From the NCBI RefSeq assembly GCF_000204055.1, contig NW_006768782.1, positions 80,025 to 93,809 on the forward strand: a stretch of 13,785 nt of DNA, in the 5' to 3' direction. This DNA is from Melampsora larici-populina 98AG31 (Eukaryota; Basidiomycota; Pucciniomycetes; Pucciniales; Melampsoraceae). Shown piece by piece: positions 1 through 7,830 of this stretch. The notes beneath the pieces are model-generated. The model had not been told where the DNA came from. It did no database searches and was given only the letters and a program-made list of their open reading frames with translations. Each line of letters starts with the position of its first letter. Position 1 is the first letter of the stretch. Position numbers and translations under genes: made by a program.

Positions 1-2
1 AA

Positions 3-1154
3 CCCAAGCGTCCAAGTCTTCGGCAAGAAAGGATGTCGATGACACCGCAGGTCAAAGAGGCTGATGAACAAACGGTCAGTCCCGAAATAAATAGATACTG
101 ATATGTCCCATGTAAACCTGACAGTGATTTTGGGCCCAGGCAAATCAGGTACAGAAACATTTCCGACTGATGGCAGGGGTGGGTCGTTCTAAAGCAGACT
201 TCCCAAAGTCCCCAACTCTCTCAGACCTCGAAAACATGCCACAGCTCACCGTGGATTACGAGACCGCACCACTTGGAGAGGCTGTTCCCAACCTCATCAG
301 ACATGACCAACTCCAACCAACTTGGAAACCTGAAGATATGGAACATACAGCATCGGGTATGTTACAATACTGTCGACGTAGACTTCAGCAATACGGCATT
401 CCTTACGTTGGTTTGAGCACGGCTCGAGGAGATGCTAAAGCAGAGGACTGGAATCGACGGGTTCTTGCATTCTGCACGGATACATTCAACAGAGCATACG
501 CATGTCAAGAGTATCATGTCGTGGACCATCACCCACAGCGTATCATGAAACTAATGCAGGCACATATTGATTACCGCCTGAAGCATATGAGAAGATATAA
601 CAATAATGAAGCCATCCTTCAGAGGGACCAAAAACGAGACCGTCAACAACAAAGACGATTACGAGTATGTTCATGGCTTTTGGATCTGCCACAATACGTT
701 CAAGACTAACTTTTTCTATGCAACCTTATAGCTTGCGAAACGTAGAAAAGAGATGTGCGAACTTGAAGGCAGTTCGCCTTTTGCAAGATTCGGTGACCTT
801 TTTGAAGATGAACGACTGTGCTCATCAGAAGAGTCTGACGAAGAAGTGATGAACGAAGACCGAGTGAGACACACCCCTGTCTGGCGTAGCTCTCTGGCTA
901 CATCCCTTGTGGAAAATATCGATCAAGAATATCATAAGATGAGGCAAGGCGAGTTCCCGAAGCGATCTGGACGGAAACCCGCGAAGCGTGTTCTCTCAAA
1001 CTACCGACCAGAGGGAGGCAAGTTACGATGGCCCGCAGCCTTGCCTAAAGATTGCTACAGTGACGTGTGGCTGCGCTCGCTTGACAGGAAAGATTTGGAA
1101 AGTCTTGAAATGAAGGAAGACATTTTGGGGAATTCTTTTCTGACCCTCTCATGA
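3..1154 (+). CDS. Partial three-exon gene, unrecognised basic/acidic protein
   Basis: Proposed exons are 3-74, 140-664 and 732-1154, with introns 75-139 (GTCAGT donor, CCTGAC branch) and 665-731 (GTATGT donor, GACTAAC branch, TATAG acceptor). Both introns are phase 0, and the second joins two long open frames exactly in frame. The first exon is open to the window edge, so the true start may lie outside; in-window Met codons are at 33 and 39. From Met33 the protein is about 329 residues. An acceptor at 148 would also keep frame. Visible features are a Tyr/His-rich middle, a strongly basic stretch spanning the exon 2/3 junction (QRDQKRDRQQQRRLR then LAKRRKE), an acidic cluster (SSEESDEE) directly after it, and a C-terminal LPKDCYSDVWLRSL motif. 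Short LP-x-x-(F/C)Y-x-x-x-W(L/Y)-x-x-L endings are familiar to me from multicopy agaricomycete hypothetical proteins; that is memory, not a search. No catalytic motif is seen. A nuclear or nucleic-acid role is only a guess from the basic patch. Confidence 0.72.
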
Positions 1155-1752
1155 TGGTCATCTCCACGACCGGGAAAGTCTTGGTTAGAGATACGCTGCC
1201 TTTGTACATATTCATACTCTAATTACCCTCAGTTCTAAAATCTTCGTACTTTTTGCTATGTGTTGATGAAATCAATTCCTTATAACATGACTCATTGCGC
1301 GTAAAAATGGACTTCGAGATCAGAGGGCACCTAACAACTTTACGTGGATTTTTTCACTTTCTTTTTACGAAAACATGAGATGTGATGGCAGTGAATTTGC
1401 ATAGCTGTCAGAAAAAATTCCCAAATCTACAAACTTGACATCATCCTGACAAGTTGGAACAAGTTTTGTGAAATCAAAGCAAAAAACTACGAGGGAGTCC
1501 GTCGTGAATCCCTTTGTCGATTGACTTTGCTATCTTCCTTCCAGCTTCTTTCTAGGAGTTATCCATCTTGCGAAATTCTATTCGATCATCTAGTTTGGCG
1601 TCATTGAAAACCCGAATCGCAGGAGTCACATACTACAAATCAAAGAATGCCCACTTTGGCAGAATCAGCAACAGACGATATAAAGACCTTCCATATCGAT
1701 GAAGAGTTAGAATTACAAAAGTTTACCTTTTGACCTGGGTGATTACAGGGAA
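1155..1752. other. Spacer between convergent genes, nothing recognised
   Basis: This stretch lies between the stop of the plus-strand gene ending at 1154 and the stop of the minus-strand ORF ending at 1753, so it should hold both 3' ends. It is AT-rich with frequent stops in all frames. One plus-strand acceptor-like string (TTGAC, then a pyrimidine tract and CAG near 1550) has no matching exon. No repeat, hairpin or RNA gene was recognised. Confidence 0.5.
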
Positions 1753-2121
1753 TTAAAGAGGAACATCCCAATAGAGCATTACATTTGTCTCTTCGTCGAA
1801 ATAATCCATGTTGAGGAAAAATGGCCGAACAATGAGTGTGAACAGTTGTGACAGAGTTTCTTCCGAGATTCTCGTATCCAGACGGAGTCCCGGATGGAAA
1901 GACGCTAGCAACTTCAACAGGTCGTCTTTGGTAGCGGTTGGGATTGGGGCATCCTCATGACAAACTGCTAAGAATTTGCGAAGGCGATGATCCAAAATAA
2001 GGGCCCGAAGACGCACAGAGACGAGATCAAAATCGGAGGATGTGTAATTTCGAGAAGCATTATCAGGACGGATTATAGGAAAACTCGTGTTGTGAGAGTT
2101 GTTGGACGAGGCAGAAGACAT
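1753..2121 (-). CDS. Hypothetical 122-residue protein, single exon
   Basis: An uninterrupted minus-strand frame of 122 codons from ATG at 2121 to TAA at 1753. The N-terminus is Ser/Asn-rich (MSSASSNNSHNTS). After it comes a likely helical segment of alternating Leu and charged residues (LVSVRLRALILDHRLRKFL), a second amphipathic stretch around residues 66-90, and a short hydrophobic patch, TLIVRPFFL, before an acidic C-terminus (DYFDEE). I do not recognise the family. A TTTTATAA string lies about 10 nt upstream of the ATG, too close to be the TATA box for this start, so the promoter or start is uncertain. A weak alternative splice inside the last ten codons (GTAATG donor) would change only the tail. 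The frame could also be a fragment of a larger decayed gene. No signal peptide or clear membrane helix is visible. Confidence 0.45.
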   Translation of the reverse strand: MSSASSNNSHNTSFPIIRPDNASRNYTSSDFDLVSVRLRALILDHRLRKFLAVCHEDAPIPTATKDDLLKLLASFHPGLRLDTRISEETLSQLFTLIVRPFFLNMDYFDEETNVMLYWDVPL

Positions 2122-2385
2122 GGTTGATTATAAAACGCGATCAAATGGATAGGCTTCGTAGGACAAGGCCTTGTCTTTGAAAGTGGACGATGATGACTCG
2201 AGTGATTTGAGAGAGCTCAAAAGTACCTTGTCAAGGTGACACCTAGGTACGTTTTTGGAAATTGATAATATATTGCTGTGTCAATGTGTGAGTTCAAGCA
2301 TTTGTTTGTAGGAAGCCACGTCAAATGTGATTGCTTGCGCGCGCGTAAAGTCGAACCTTATGCTTGAATCATGGTACGTAAAGTT
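2122..2385. other. Spacer upstream of the minus-strand ORF
   Basis: This is the upstream side of the minus-strand ORF starting at 2121 and should hold its promoter. It contains a TATAAAA-like string at about 2124-2133 and a CpG-rich GCGCGCG run near 2338-2345. No coding frame of note was found. Confidence 0.4.
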
Positions 2386-2460
2386 GTTTCTTGCATGATC
2401 TCAATAAAATTGTTTCTTGCATGTTCTCAATAAAATTGTATCTTGCATGATCTAAATGAG
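2386..2460. repeat. 26-bp tandem repeat, nearly three copies
   Basis: Units begin at 2386, 2412 and 2438, an exact 26-bp period. The consensus is GTTTCTTGCATG followed by (A/T)TCTCAATAAAATT. Copies 1 and 2 differ at one base; copy 3 has GTATC for GTTTC and loses the end of the unit (CTAAATGAG). No open frame runs through it. It is probably a minisatellite. Each full unit contains AATAAA, the core poly(A) hexamer, so a role in 3'-end formation cannot be excluded. Confidence 0.85.
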
Positions 2461-2611
2461 CTTGAAATCTTTCTCGCTACTCGTGATATGGCTCGAAGGT
2501 CGGGAGAATTTACGAGAACACACACCGATCAAAGTGCGAGACACCTCTTCATCATCGATCTCGGAAGTTTGCCAAATTCGAACGTCAAAACTCTCAAATC
2601 TCACCCACAGC

Positions 2612-2771
2612 TTGAAGTTTAAACTTCAAAACTGAAGCTCTTTTGCATGCAGTGAATCTTCACCTGATCTCAATTTTGGTCATTAATATTGAACAGTTCG
2701 AGCTTAGTTCGAACTTCAAACTTCAAAGTTTGAAGTTAAGTTTGAAGTTCGAAGTTCGAAGTTCGAAGTGC
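2612..2771. repeat. TTCAAA/TTCGAA palindrome cluster with GAAGTTC heptamers
   Basis: At 2612-2629 there is a perfect 18-bp palindrome (TTGAAGTTT/AAACTTCAA). From 2708 a nested inverted repeat follows: the 16-bp arm 2708-2723 is exactly complementary to 2738-2753, and inside it 2719-2727 pairs with 2729-2737 around one base. Directly after comes a heptamer array, GAAGTTC at 2744, 2751 and 2758, ending in a variant GAAGTGC at 2765. The stretch could form strong cruciforms or a foldback RNA. The same word family recurs at 5270-5560, 6432-6450 and 7866-8085. Confidence 0.85.
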
Positions 2772-2917
2772 AAATTCTATTTACTCATGTGCATCTCACC
2801 ATCATTTGATTTAGACTCGGAATCCAAGTCTTTCACAGACGATGCAAATTTTTAAAAATCGCTATTCATGGAGAATGTACTTAAAAAAAACCTCGCTTCT
2901 ATCTCTAGATATTCATG

Positions 2918-3489
2918 TTATAAGTATGTGAGAAATTCGAATGAGATGTGAAATAAATGGAATGTGATAAAATAGTATTTTCCAATCTTGCCATCCACCC
3001 TCCCGCGCGCATCCCATTCAAAGAAGTTCATCCGAGGACAACAAAGACTACCATCAAAAACCCATGCAAGATCTCGAGGCAAAAGGAATCCAGTGCAGAG
3101 ATTTTGAGGTAGGTTTTCAGACTTCCTCAACACGCAAAACACGCATTTCCCCATGCAGTGTGTAGAACATCGGGAGCCCAGTTTCTGAAAAATACCGCAA
3201 AGCTTCCGGTTGGATATCGAGCTAAAATCCGTATACACACTATCATCACGAGGTTGAGATAGCTTGCTAGTGAGAGAAACAACCGCCGCCATAGAATCCC
3301 TGAGTTCATAATATCTAGTTGAGTAAGCGAGTTCAACCTGATGAACCGAAGACAACACGTACTCTTTGTGCGATCGGTCCTGGGTCGTCTGACCCCTGCC
3401 AATGTCGTCGATCCCCCTTGCTGACATTTACTGTGTTTGACGCAGCCAGCGCATGTGAATTGATGAGTACATCTACGTTGGTTGGACAT
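2918..3489 (-). CDS. Doubtful gene: two overlapping minus-strand frames
   Basis: Two minus-strand frames overlap here. One starts at 3489 and gives 120 residues with a Cys-rich N-terminus (MSNQRRCTHQFTCAGCVKHS) and a hydrophobic segment LFLSLASYLNLVMIVCI; an ATAAATA string lies about 100 nt upstream. The other starts at 3427 and gives 169 residues, hydrophilic at first (SHKEYVLSSVHQVEL), with several Cys in the middle and a Phe/Tyr-rich tail that looks like translated non-coding DNA. Possible introns exist: GTACGT to AACTCAG, 63 bp, near 3290-3355, and GTGTGT to TTTTTCAG, 56 bp. Neither clearly joins the frames. I could not decide which frame, if any, is used, and I recognise no family. It may be a decayed gene. 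Confidence 0.22.
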
Positions 3490-3681
3490 ATCTTTTCGAT
3501 TGAGTGGTTGATTTTCGGATCAAATGGCTATGTATTTGAATTGAGAAGACGTGATATGGGGTGTGTTGCTGCTATGCACAGATCATGCTGGTATTTATGA
3601 GAAGAGTTATCGAATCTTGTCTGGACGCTACATATGAGGCTAGAATGAGCTTCCTCATGTCTAGATCACCTTTGTGACTTA

Positions 3682-3717
3682 GGTGCTCAGCCCTTCAACG
3701 CATATAGGCTGGGCACC
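3682..3717. repeat. Hairpin, 11-bp arms
   Basis: GGTGCTCAGCC at 3682-3692 pairs with GGCTGGGCACC at 3707-3717 except for one A-to-G difference, which leaves a G.T-type wobble in RNA. The loop is 14 nt. No coding frame covers it. Confidence 0.6.
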
Positions 3718-3801
3718 CGATGGCTTATTCCTGCGCAAATCTAAAGGACCCTTTTAATATCGTAGTAGTCCATACCAATCAGCTATGTCTATTGCTATCA
3801 A

Positions 3802-3830
3802 TCACTCAAGTTGAGTTGCGCCTTGAGTGA
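3802..3830. repeat. Perfect 9-bp hairpin
   Basis: TCACTCAAG at 3802-3810 is exactly complementary to CTTGAGTGA at 3822-3830, with an 11-nt loop. It lies in gene-poor DNA about 90 bp from the hairpin at 3682. Confidence 0.6.
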
Positions 3831-4301
3831 CTGACTGAGCTCCTCATCCATTGTCATTCAAGAACAAACATCCTCTGAGGTAGAATAAGGGCATCAACAT
3901 ATGTAATATGTAAATGTAACTTGCTGTCCATTGTTGCATCCCTTCAGACGTTTTGAGGTATACGCATATCTATCTTCTGAGCAATAGACAATGTCTTGAG
4001 ATCTGAACACGTCTTGATTATTCTAGACCAAGTGCCTGATCTTTAGATGATTCTTCTCGATGCTTTTCTATCTTCCAGTCAAGCATGATCGTGGCCTCCC
4101 GAGGCGCGTCGAAGTCATCGTACATACAACTACGCAAGTCGGTACAAGACTTCAACACTTTGGGTTGACTGAGTATCAGTTCGAAGAAGGCAATGACGAA
4201 ACAACGGGGAACTGTTTGCAACAGTTTACGCATTACATCGTGCGCTTCTCAAACTGTCGGCAAAAGTGCAGCAAGGATATACAAAACTAAAAGGCCTGTT
4301 G

Positions 4302-4486
4302 AAAGAGGTAGACTTCACACGGTCATCACATTCAATGAGATCTGATCAGTCGAGTACGATACGTATATAGGATGATACGTATCGTGAAGCTATCCCTCAC
4401 GTTTTTTCGTAGTATCTACTTATGATGGATGAAAAATCATATTCGGGCGTAAGGTGAAGTGCAGCCTACGCGCTTGCACTTTACCT
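4302..4486. repeat. Structured repeat, copy A
   Basis: One of two diverged direct copies; the other is at 4793-4978. Shared blocks in order are AAAGAGGT (4302), an ATTCAATGAGA-like block near 4330, GATCAGTC, a stem-loop with ATAGGATGAT in and beside the loop, GTGAA, an AAAATCA block, and ATTCGGGCGT (4441-4450). Stem 1 is 4356-4366 with 4375-4385, eleven perfect pairs. A second hairpin follows the ATTCGGGCGT block: 4452-4463 with 4475-4486, twelve pairs including one wobble. No open frame or transposase is present, so a small non-autonomous element or a structured non-coding RNA are the main options. Confidence 0.6.
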
Positions 4487-4792
4487 CGGTATGATTTATC
4501 GGAGCTGTATGATTCATCTTGCCCTCCTCTGATATTATTATATTGGATCATGAGTATCATCCATCCTCGTTTGCAACGGGGTTTTCTCTCAAAACTTCTA
4601 TCTAAAGTCATTTTAGTATCTTGAAGACCAGATGATTTTATTTTCCCACCGTCCCTCCCATCTTCACTATAGGAGTGTCTTAGCATAATCACAGTTGGTG
4701 GCCACTTCAGAGCTCCAAATGCTACGAGCGAATTCTGTCTCATAGCAATATCGCTCAAGGCGGGAATATCGCTGAATACTGGTTATGCGCAC
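4487..4792. other. Unique sequence between the two structured repeats
   Basis: About 300 bp separate copy A from copy B and resemble neither. A minus-strand frame (4420-4758, 112 codons) covers most of it, but its C-terminal part reads through the hairpins of copy A and its composition is not convincing, so it is not called as a gene. If the two repeats were the ends of one element, this would be its interior. Confidence 0.35.
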
Positions 4793-4978
4793 AAAGAGGT
4801 CGTGACAATCATTGAGACCAGTCAGAATGAGTACATAGGATGATACTCATTGTGAAAGTCTAGCTTATCACCTGAGTTTACGTGATTTTGTAATATTTTT
4901 CTATCAAATCAAAATCACCATTCGGGCGTGAAGCTCAACATTCATAAACAAGCTTTTCTGTACGCTCCTTTGTGAATG
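4793..4978. repeat. Structured repeat, copy B
   Basis: Diverged direct copy of 4302-4486, offset by about 480-490 bp. It keeps AAAGAGGT (4793), CAATCATTGAGA, CCAGTCAG, the ATAGGATGAT block and ATTCGGGCGT (4920-4929). Stem 1 is 4826-4833 with 4844-4851, eight perfect pairs; its stem sequence (AATGAGTA/TACTCATT) differs from copy A (ACGATACGTAT/ATACGTATCGT). A second hairpin again follows ATTCGGGCGT: 4939-4948 with 4969-4978, ten pairs with one wobble. Confidence 0.6.
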
Positions 4979-5154
4979 CAGTACCAAACGCTGGTAAAAC
5001 ACTACTCTGTTCGCAAATAGGGAAGCTCTGCAAAGTTCCTCAGCCATCTCATGTTTCTAAAGACTCCGAGATGATCAAAGCAAGCAATTCATAATCTTGA
5101 ATTTATGCGATTGTTTTCGTCAGCCTCACGTAGCATAGAGCTTGTTTGATGAGG

Positions 5155-5176
5155 TGGTATATCCTCTACATATAAG
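5155..5176 (+). promoter_or_regulatory. TATA region of the cysteine cluster gene
   Basis: GGTATATCC (5155-5163) and TATAAG (5171-5176) are followed by a C/T-rich stretch with few purines from 5180 on. This resembles the core promoters of many basidiomycete genes. Transcription would be expected to start near 5200, giving a leader of about 400 nt before the ATG at 5604 unless an intron is removed. Confidence 0.55.
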
Positions 5177-5208
5177 ATCCGGTCCTTCCTCTGCCCCTTT
5201 GCTCTCTT

Positions 5209-5603
5209 GTAGTCTACCTTTCAACTTTCACCCGCTCCTCTCAGTGCTTCCAAAGTTCTCAAATCTTTCAAATCTAGTCGTTTCGAATCTAGTTCTTTCA
5301 GATTGATCCCTCCGAAACTTCAAAATCTAACTCTTTCAGATTTTTCAAGTTTAGTTCCCTCGAACTTTCAAAATCTAGACCTTTCAACTCCTTCAAGTTC
5401 AAATTACTTCCTTCAAAACTTCAAAATCTAGCTCGTTCAAGTCTTTCAAGTTCAAATTAGTCCCTTCGACTCCGCAGAATCCAGTTCTTTCAGAACTTTC
5501 AAGTTTAGTTCCTCCGAATCTTTTGAGTTTAGTTCCTTCGAATCATTCAAATCTGTTTCTTTCGATTTTTTTCTGACTCATCCTACGTTGCTCTCTTCCA
5601 GCC
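5209..5603 (+). repeat. Degenerate repeat leader without ATG
   Basis: The likely leader of the cysteine cluster gene is made of degenerate copies of a unit near 50 bp. Comparable units begin near 5316, 5363, 5417, 5468 and 5517, spaced 47, 54, 51 and 49. They are built from shorter words such as TTCAAAATCTAG, TTTCAAGTT and AGTTCCTTCGAA. The plus strand is poor in G and holds no ATG from 5177 up to the start codon. The end looks like a 3' splice site (CTGAC at 5573-5577, pyrimidine tract, CAG at 5599-5601), two bases before the ATG, so part or all of the repeat could instead be a 5'-UTR intron; GT at 5209 is one weak donor candidate. Confidence 0.65.
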
Positions 5604-7378
5604 ATGGCCTCACCCCAACCCGAAATTCTACCACTCGAACCAGGAACTGTCCTGGACATTCAACCTCAGTCACCTAAATCGGCCCGGTGCGAGCCTGAGT
5701 CGGATGAGGCTCTGATTAGGATGGGCGGGTACTCAAAGGTACATGTGTTTGAGCGTCCATGTTCGAGGTGCCAGAAGACTGGTCGCGTCTGTGTAACCAG
5801 TGGCAAGAAATCAGTCAAGTGCGAATGGTGCAGGGCCTCAAAAATCAAATGCGACGTCGATCTAGTTACATCCACCGAATACCAATGGTTGGACCGCGAC
5901 GGTGTTCTACATCATGATTCGGACTTCTCACATTCAACCGAGGCATCATCAACTTGCGCGCCAGGTGCAATCTCCGCATTGGCACCGGAAGAGATAGTCG
6001 TGGTTCGCAAATGGGTGACGAGCACAAAAGGTAACGTCCCTTTATCTCTTCATCAGTTTCCGTGCTACTTATTGGAAACGGAAGCTGAAGAGATGATGAC
6101 GGTCTGGTTTTAGACGGGGAGCCTCTCGTTCCGAGTTCACCAAAAGACTTTGGTGCAGAGAGACCATTGACTCGAGAAGCCGTGTCAAGGATTGTGCAAG
6201 ATGACATAAAGTCTGACAGATTCGTGGAACAGGTGAAGCTCTGGCAACAAAAGCTACAGGATTCTTTGTTGGATGCACCGACCATGGAATCGACCAAGAG
6301 AGCTATAGCCACGCTGATCAGCTCCTCTGAAGAAGATCAACCGCCCAAAAGAAAGATCAAAATCAAGCTTCGAGCCCCAAGGGTCCAGGATGACCAATCC
6401 TCCCAATCCTCCTCCCCCGCCTCTCCTCCGAAGTCTCGAACTTCGAAGTTTGCTCCACGGCGTTCACGGATTAGCTCTGCTATAGAAGACCCCACAGCTC
6501 ATCCTACCCGCTCCCTTCGAGACTCGTCTCGAGACTCGTCTTCTCTACCTCCTCTTTTTTTGCCGGAATCGACTCGAAGTGGTCTTTCACATACAACTCC
6601 GCCTCCTCCGTCGATCCCTAAGACTTCTCGAGCTGCTCCTCCTGTAACGAACCCGGTTTTGCCTCGAAGTTTGGCTCATCCAATTCCTTTGTCTCGAACT
6701 TCACGAAATCTTCAACCTAATTCCCTCTTGGAACACGAGAGACGCAATGGACAAATTCGACCTCGACCTCTCAATGGAAATGACTTACCTGCTGCTCCTC
6801 CTGTAACGAACCGGCTTTCGCCTCGAACTTTGGCTCATCCAAATCCTTCATCTCGAACTTCACAAAATTCTTTGGTTCAAGCCAATTCCCTCTTGGAACA
6901 CGAGAGACGCAATGAACAAATTCGACCTGTCCATGGAAATGAGTTACCGGCCGAAGGAAGCGGGCAAGGTGGAAATGTGGACAAAGACGAAGAAGGACCT
7001 AACAAGGAAGATAAGAATGTTAGAAGAAAGTCAGAGGAAGTTTTATCGGTGGATTCTGTCTTTTTACCAGCCAAAGATAAGCAGTTGAACTGTAAAGGAA
7101 CCACTCAGGACGATTGTAGCAAATCGGATGCCAGCTCCGTGGAATGGCGAGACGTGGAGCCGATACCGAAGCCAGACACGTTTGATGGCAAGATTATAGC
7201 GAGGGAAGTTAGGAAGCAAGCGAAGCTTTTGGAGAAATTTATAGAAAACAAAACCGCGGAGATAGCTCGTCTGATACCACAAGGGAAAGGCTTTGACTCT
7301 TTCAAAGTTATTCGTCAGGAGATACGGACGCAGTTGAAAGTATCCAGGGACAGTTTGGGTACAGCGGTGACACCTTAA
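5604..7378 (+). CDS. Zn2Cys6-like cysteine cluster protein, two exons
   Basis: Exons are 5604-6030 and 6114-7378, with an 83-bp phase 1 intron (GTAACG donor, GATGAC branch-like site, TTTTAG acceptor). The protein has 563 residues. The start is the first ATG after the TATA box and sits in a good context (GCCATGG). Residues 53-83 hold six Cys spaced C-x2-C-x6-C-x9-C-x2-C-x6-C, which fits the fungal Zn(II)2Cys6 binuclear cluster pattern; the basic part (CRASKIKCD) is in the second half, unlike Gal4. A basic, likely nuclear localisation segment PPKRKIKIKLR lies at about 219-229. Residues 233-430 are Ser/Pro/Arg-rich and contain a 53-residue tandem repeat. The last 60 residues look helical and charged (AREVRKQAKLLEKF). 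A nuclear DNA-binding or chromatin role is inferred from the cluster and basic segment only. Fungal transcription factors of this class usually carry a large middle homology domain, which is absent. Similar C-x2-C proteins of unknown function are common in agaricomycetes (from memory). Confidence 0.85.
6632..6949 (+). repeat. In-frame tandem repeat, 2 x 159 bp
   Basis: Copy 1 (6632-6790) and copy 2 (6791-6949) are each 159 bp, encoding residues 316-368 and 369-421. Conserved blocks are AAPPVTN, PR(S/T)LAHP, SRTS and NSLLEHERRN. Copies differ by scattered substitutions and small compensating indels that keep the frame. Conservation of the frame through those indels supports real translation of this part of the protein. 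Confidence 0.85.
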
Positions 7379-7830
7379 GACGGCTAATACATTATATTCA
7401 TCCCCCTTTATCCCTTTCAAACTTTCAAAGAAGAACTTAGCATTTGTGAGGTGTTTGTTTTGTTTACTTTTCTTTGAGATAAGTTGTGATGCGTTTATTT
7501 GTTTTTATTCTTAGTTCTCTCTGAATATAAAATTGAGATAAGTTCCAGTGGGAAACGTTCGTGTCCTTTTGATAATGGTACATGTTTACAACAATCATGC
7601 CTCCATTATGCGCCCTTTGCCAACTTTGTACCAGTAAATAAAAGAACGTAAAAGACCTGAATTAATCTGATGAAGATGTTTTGGCGGGATTACTATCATC
7701 TGATGAGCGTTCCTTTCCTGTTCTACAGCCTTCTGATGGGGAAGGCTTTTCCTCAAAATGCCATGGCGCTCTTCGAAGGTGCGTATAGGTTCGTTGACGC
7801 AGAGCGATGGGGGTAGACCGTAGAACAGAT
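7379..7830. other. 3' flank of the cysteine cluster gene
   Basis: AT-rich DNA that should contain the 3' UTR of the gene ending at 7378. The string TTGAGATAAGTT occurs twice, near 7474 and 7532, inside a T-rich stretch. ATAAA strings occur near 7637. A minus-strand frame of 152 codons (7595-8053) crosses into the direct repeat at 7831-8064 and owes its internal protein repeat to that DNA duplication, so it is not called. Confidence 0.4.

Noticed and set aside
2643..2855. 70-codon plus-strand ORF
   Set aside because: Made largely of the GAAGTTC repeat and palindromes; its Leu/Phe/Lys pattern follows the DNA repeat.
3319..3600. 93-codon plus-strand ORF
   Set aside because: Antisense to the two minus-strand frames, with no promoter or coding signature.
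4018..4290. Overlapping ORFs on both strands (71 and 76 codons)
   Set aside because: Neither has a promoter, splice support or coding-like composition; they are mutual shadows in the gene-poor zone.
4420..4758. 112-codon minus-strand ORF
   Set aside because: Its end is formed by the hairpins of repeat copy A, and the protein has no coherent domain or pattern; likely chance.
4302..4978. Terminal-repeat retroelement (TRIM-like)
   Set aside because: The repeats are direct and flank about 300 bp, but no TG..CA ends, primer binding site, polypurine tract or target duplication is visible; kept only as a structured repeat.
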